DNA of 6,901 nt from Syntrophobacterales bacterium (GTDB lineage: Bacteria > Desulfobacterota > Syntrophorhabdia > Syntrophorhabdales > WCHB1-27): NCBI GenBank assembly GCA_017881765.1, contig JADGQN010000259.1:1-6901 (forward strand), read 5' to 3'. The position numbers and the translations under genes were made by a program. A model generated the notes under the pieces. It saw only the letters and a program-made list of their open reading frames with translations. It was not told where the DNA came from and searched no databases. Below, piece by piece: positions 5,989-6,901 of this stretch (position 1 is the stretch's first letter; every line of letters begins with the position of its first letter).

Positions 5989-6815
5989 GTGTTCTATAAG
6001 ACGAGAAAGAAAGAGCATCAGCGTTCTTGGCGTAATCCTCGGCTGTACCCTGTCAGTCACGATTGCGACCAGCCTGCGGAGCCAACCGGCCTATCCCATG
6101 AAACCGATCAATGTCCTCGTCGGCTTTGCGCCCGGTGGCATGGTGGACGTTTCAGGACGTCTGCTCGCGGGTAAGGCTGAGAAGTATCTCGGTCAGTCAT
6201 TCGTCTTTTCCAATAACGGTGGCGGCGGCGGTTCGGTCGCTATTGCCATCACTACAACGAAACCTCCGGATGGCTACAGCCTTGCCGGCTGCGCAAGCAC
6301 GGGCCTCGCGAGAATACCGCACCTTCGCACCGTTCCTTATAAATTCGACGACCTCGTACCCATCATGCAGTATGCGGAACCGCATACGGGTATTGTAGTG
6401 AAATCAAGTTCCGGCTGGAAAACATTCAAAGAGTTTGTAGAGTATGCGAAGAAGAATCCGGGCTAAGGTAAAATACAGCACCACGGGCGTTGGAACGCCA
6501 CAGCATCAGAGCATGGAGTTGGTCGCAAAACAAGAAGGGATCGTCTGGACGCATGTCCCTTATCCGGGCACAATGCCTGCGTTTATGGCTCTTCTTGGGG
6601 GTCACGTGACAGCCCAGGTTGGAAGTGGGGAATTTATCCCCTATGTGAAGGACGGTACGCTCCGGCTGCTCGTCACCCAGGGTGAACACCGCATCAAGAC
6701 TTTCCCGGACGTGCCGACAATGAAGGAACTGGGTTACGACTTTTATAATGAAACCGTTTTTCTCTTTGCGGCGCCAAAAGGGACGCCTCAGTACATAATT
6801 GATAAAGGGGGGTAG
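5989..6815 (+). pseudogene. Second TctC/Bug-family binding protein, frameshifted and C-terminally truncated
   Basis: Three frames together give a TctC protein lacking its end. GTG at 5989 starts MFYKTRKKE. One frame later (from about 6014, no stop) come SISVLGVILGCTLSVTIA, a signal-peptide core, and YPMKPINVLVGFAPGGMVDVS, the mature start. This frame stops with TAA at 6464-6466 after YAKKNPG. The next frame resumes at once with AKVKYSTTGVGTPQHQ and runs through HVPYPGT, LLGGHV, RLLVTQ and FPDVPTMKELG to TAG at 6813-6815. Each of the first two breaks equals one extra base, the second at GGG 6460-6462. The end, IIDKGG, stops at a G6 run where tctC continues as IVKKLDDAF, so about 65-75 residues are missing. 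It is clearly diverged from tctC at 3034, so not a recent copy. Its position right after tctA suggests an accessory receptor that has decayed. Sequencing error could explain the frameshifts, less easily the lost C-terminus. Confidence 0.85.
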
Positions 6816-6901
6816 TCGGTTAGCTCCAGCTGATCTTGCCTACACCTTAATACCCGGCGACATAGTATTATCAGTGTTCTCTGAAGATAGATTTTAGGCG
6901 C
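6816..6901. other. Unidentified sequence after the truncated tctC
   Basis: The last 86 bases should encode the C-terminal lobe of the second TctC but do so in no frame. One plus frame is open for about 25 codons from the G6 run (reading LAPADLAYTLIPGD...) to TAG at 6895-6897, and a minus frame is open from the window edge to a stop at 6788-6790. Neither resembles a family I know. It may be flanking DNA joined by a deletion or insertion. Confidence 0.4.

Noticed and set aside
6788..6901. Minus-strand open frame entering from the right edge, possible transposase end
   Set aside because: Only 37 residues, no recognisable motif, and it overlaps the pseudogene's conserved coding end.
1..6901. CRISPR arrays, tRNA or rRNA genes
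   Set aside because: No regularly spaced direct repeats, cloverleaf with T-loop signature or rRNA-like segments were seen.

Overview
The window looks like chromosomal DNA of a Gram-negative, probably proteobacterial or deltaproteobacteria-like anaerobe. The evidence is exported periplasmic binding proteins of the Bug/TctC type, strong GGAGG ribosome binding sites, consensus sigma-70 boxes and a textbook sigma-54 promoter. The lineage is an inference from gene style (many such genes occur in syntrophic and aromatic-degrading anaerobes); nothing here identifies a species.

Left part (1-1773). The 3' end of an AbgB-like M20 amidohydrolase enters from the left and stops at 400. It converges on a 172-residue nitroreductase on the minus strand (1107 to 589). 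A single-domain PAS protein (1301-1642, plus) is divergent from the nitroreductase, with a promoter candidate for each gene in the 193-bp gap. The PAS gene converges on the next minus-strand gene. That junction holds a strong two-sided terminator hairpin and two more GC-rich hairpins.

Middle part (1774-3033). A small exported protein (2427 to 1774, minus) has an internal duplication and four cysteines. Upstream of it are a perfect sigma-54 promoter (TGGCAC-N5-TTGCT) and a 606-bp intergenic region. This region contains a cluster of GTTACA/TGTAAC hexamers in both orientations, partly spaced at about one and two helical turns, and a consensus sigma-70 promoter (TTGACA-18-TATAAT) facing the transporter operon. 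The hexamer cluster lies where enhancer sites of a sigma-54 activator would be expected, and it could also act on the divergent operon. This is the most interesting part of the window.

Right part (3034-6901). A tripartite tricarboxylate transporter (TTT) operon is arranged binding protein (TctC), small membrane subunit (TctB), large membrane subunit (TctA), then a second, diverged TctC. TctC captures a carboxylate in the periplasm and TctA/TctB carry it across the inner membrane. The second TctC is broken: it needs a frame change near its start, another at a GGG run near 6460, and loses its C-terminal lobe at a G6 run at 6807-6812. It is best read as a pseudogene, with assembly error as the alternative for the two frame changes. 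The last 86 bases match nothing I recognise. The transported substrate cannot be read from the sequence.
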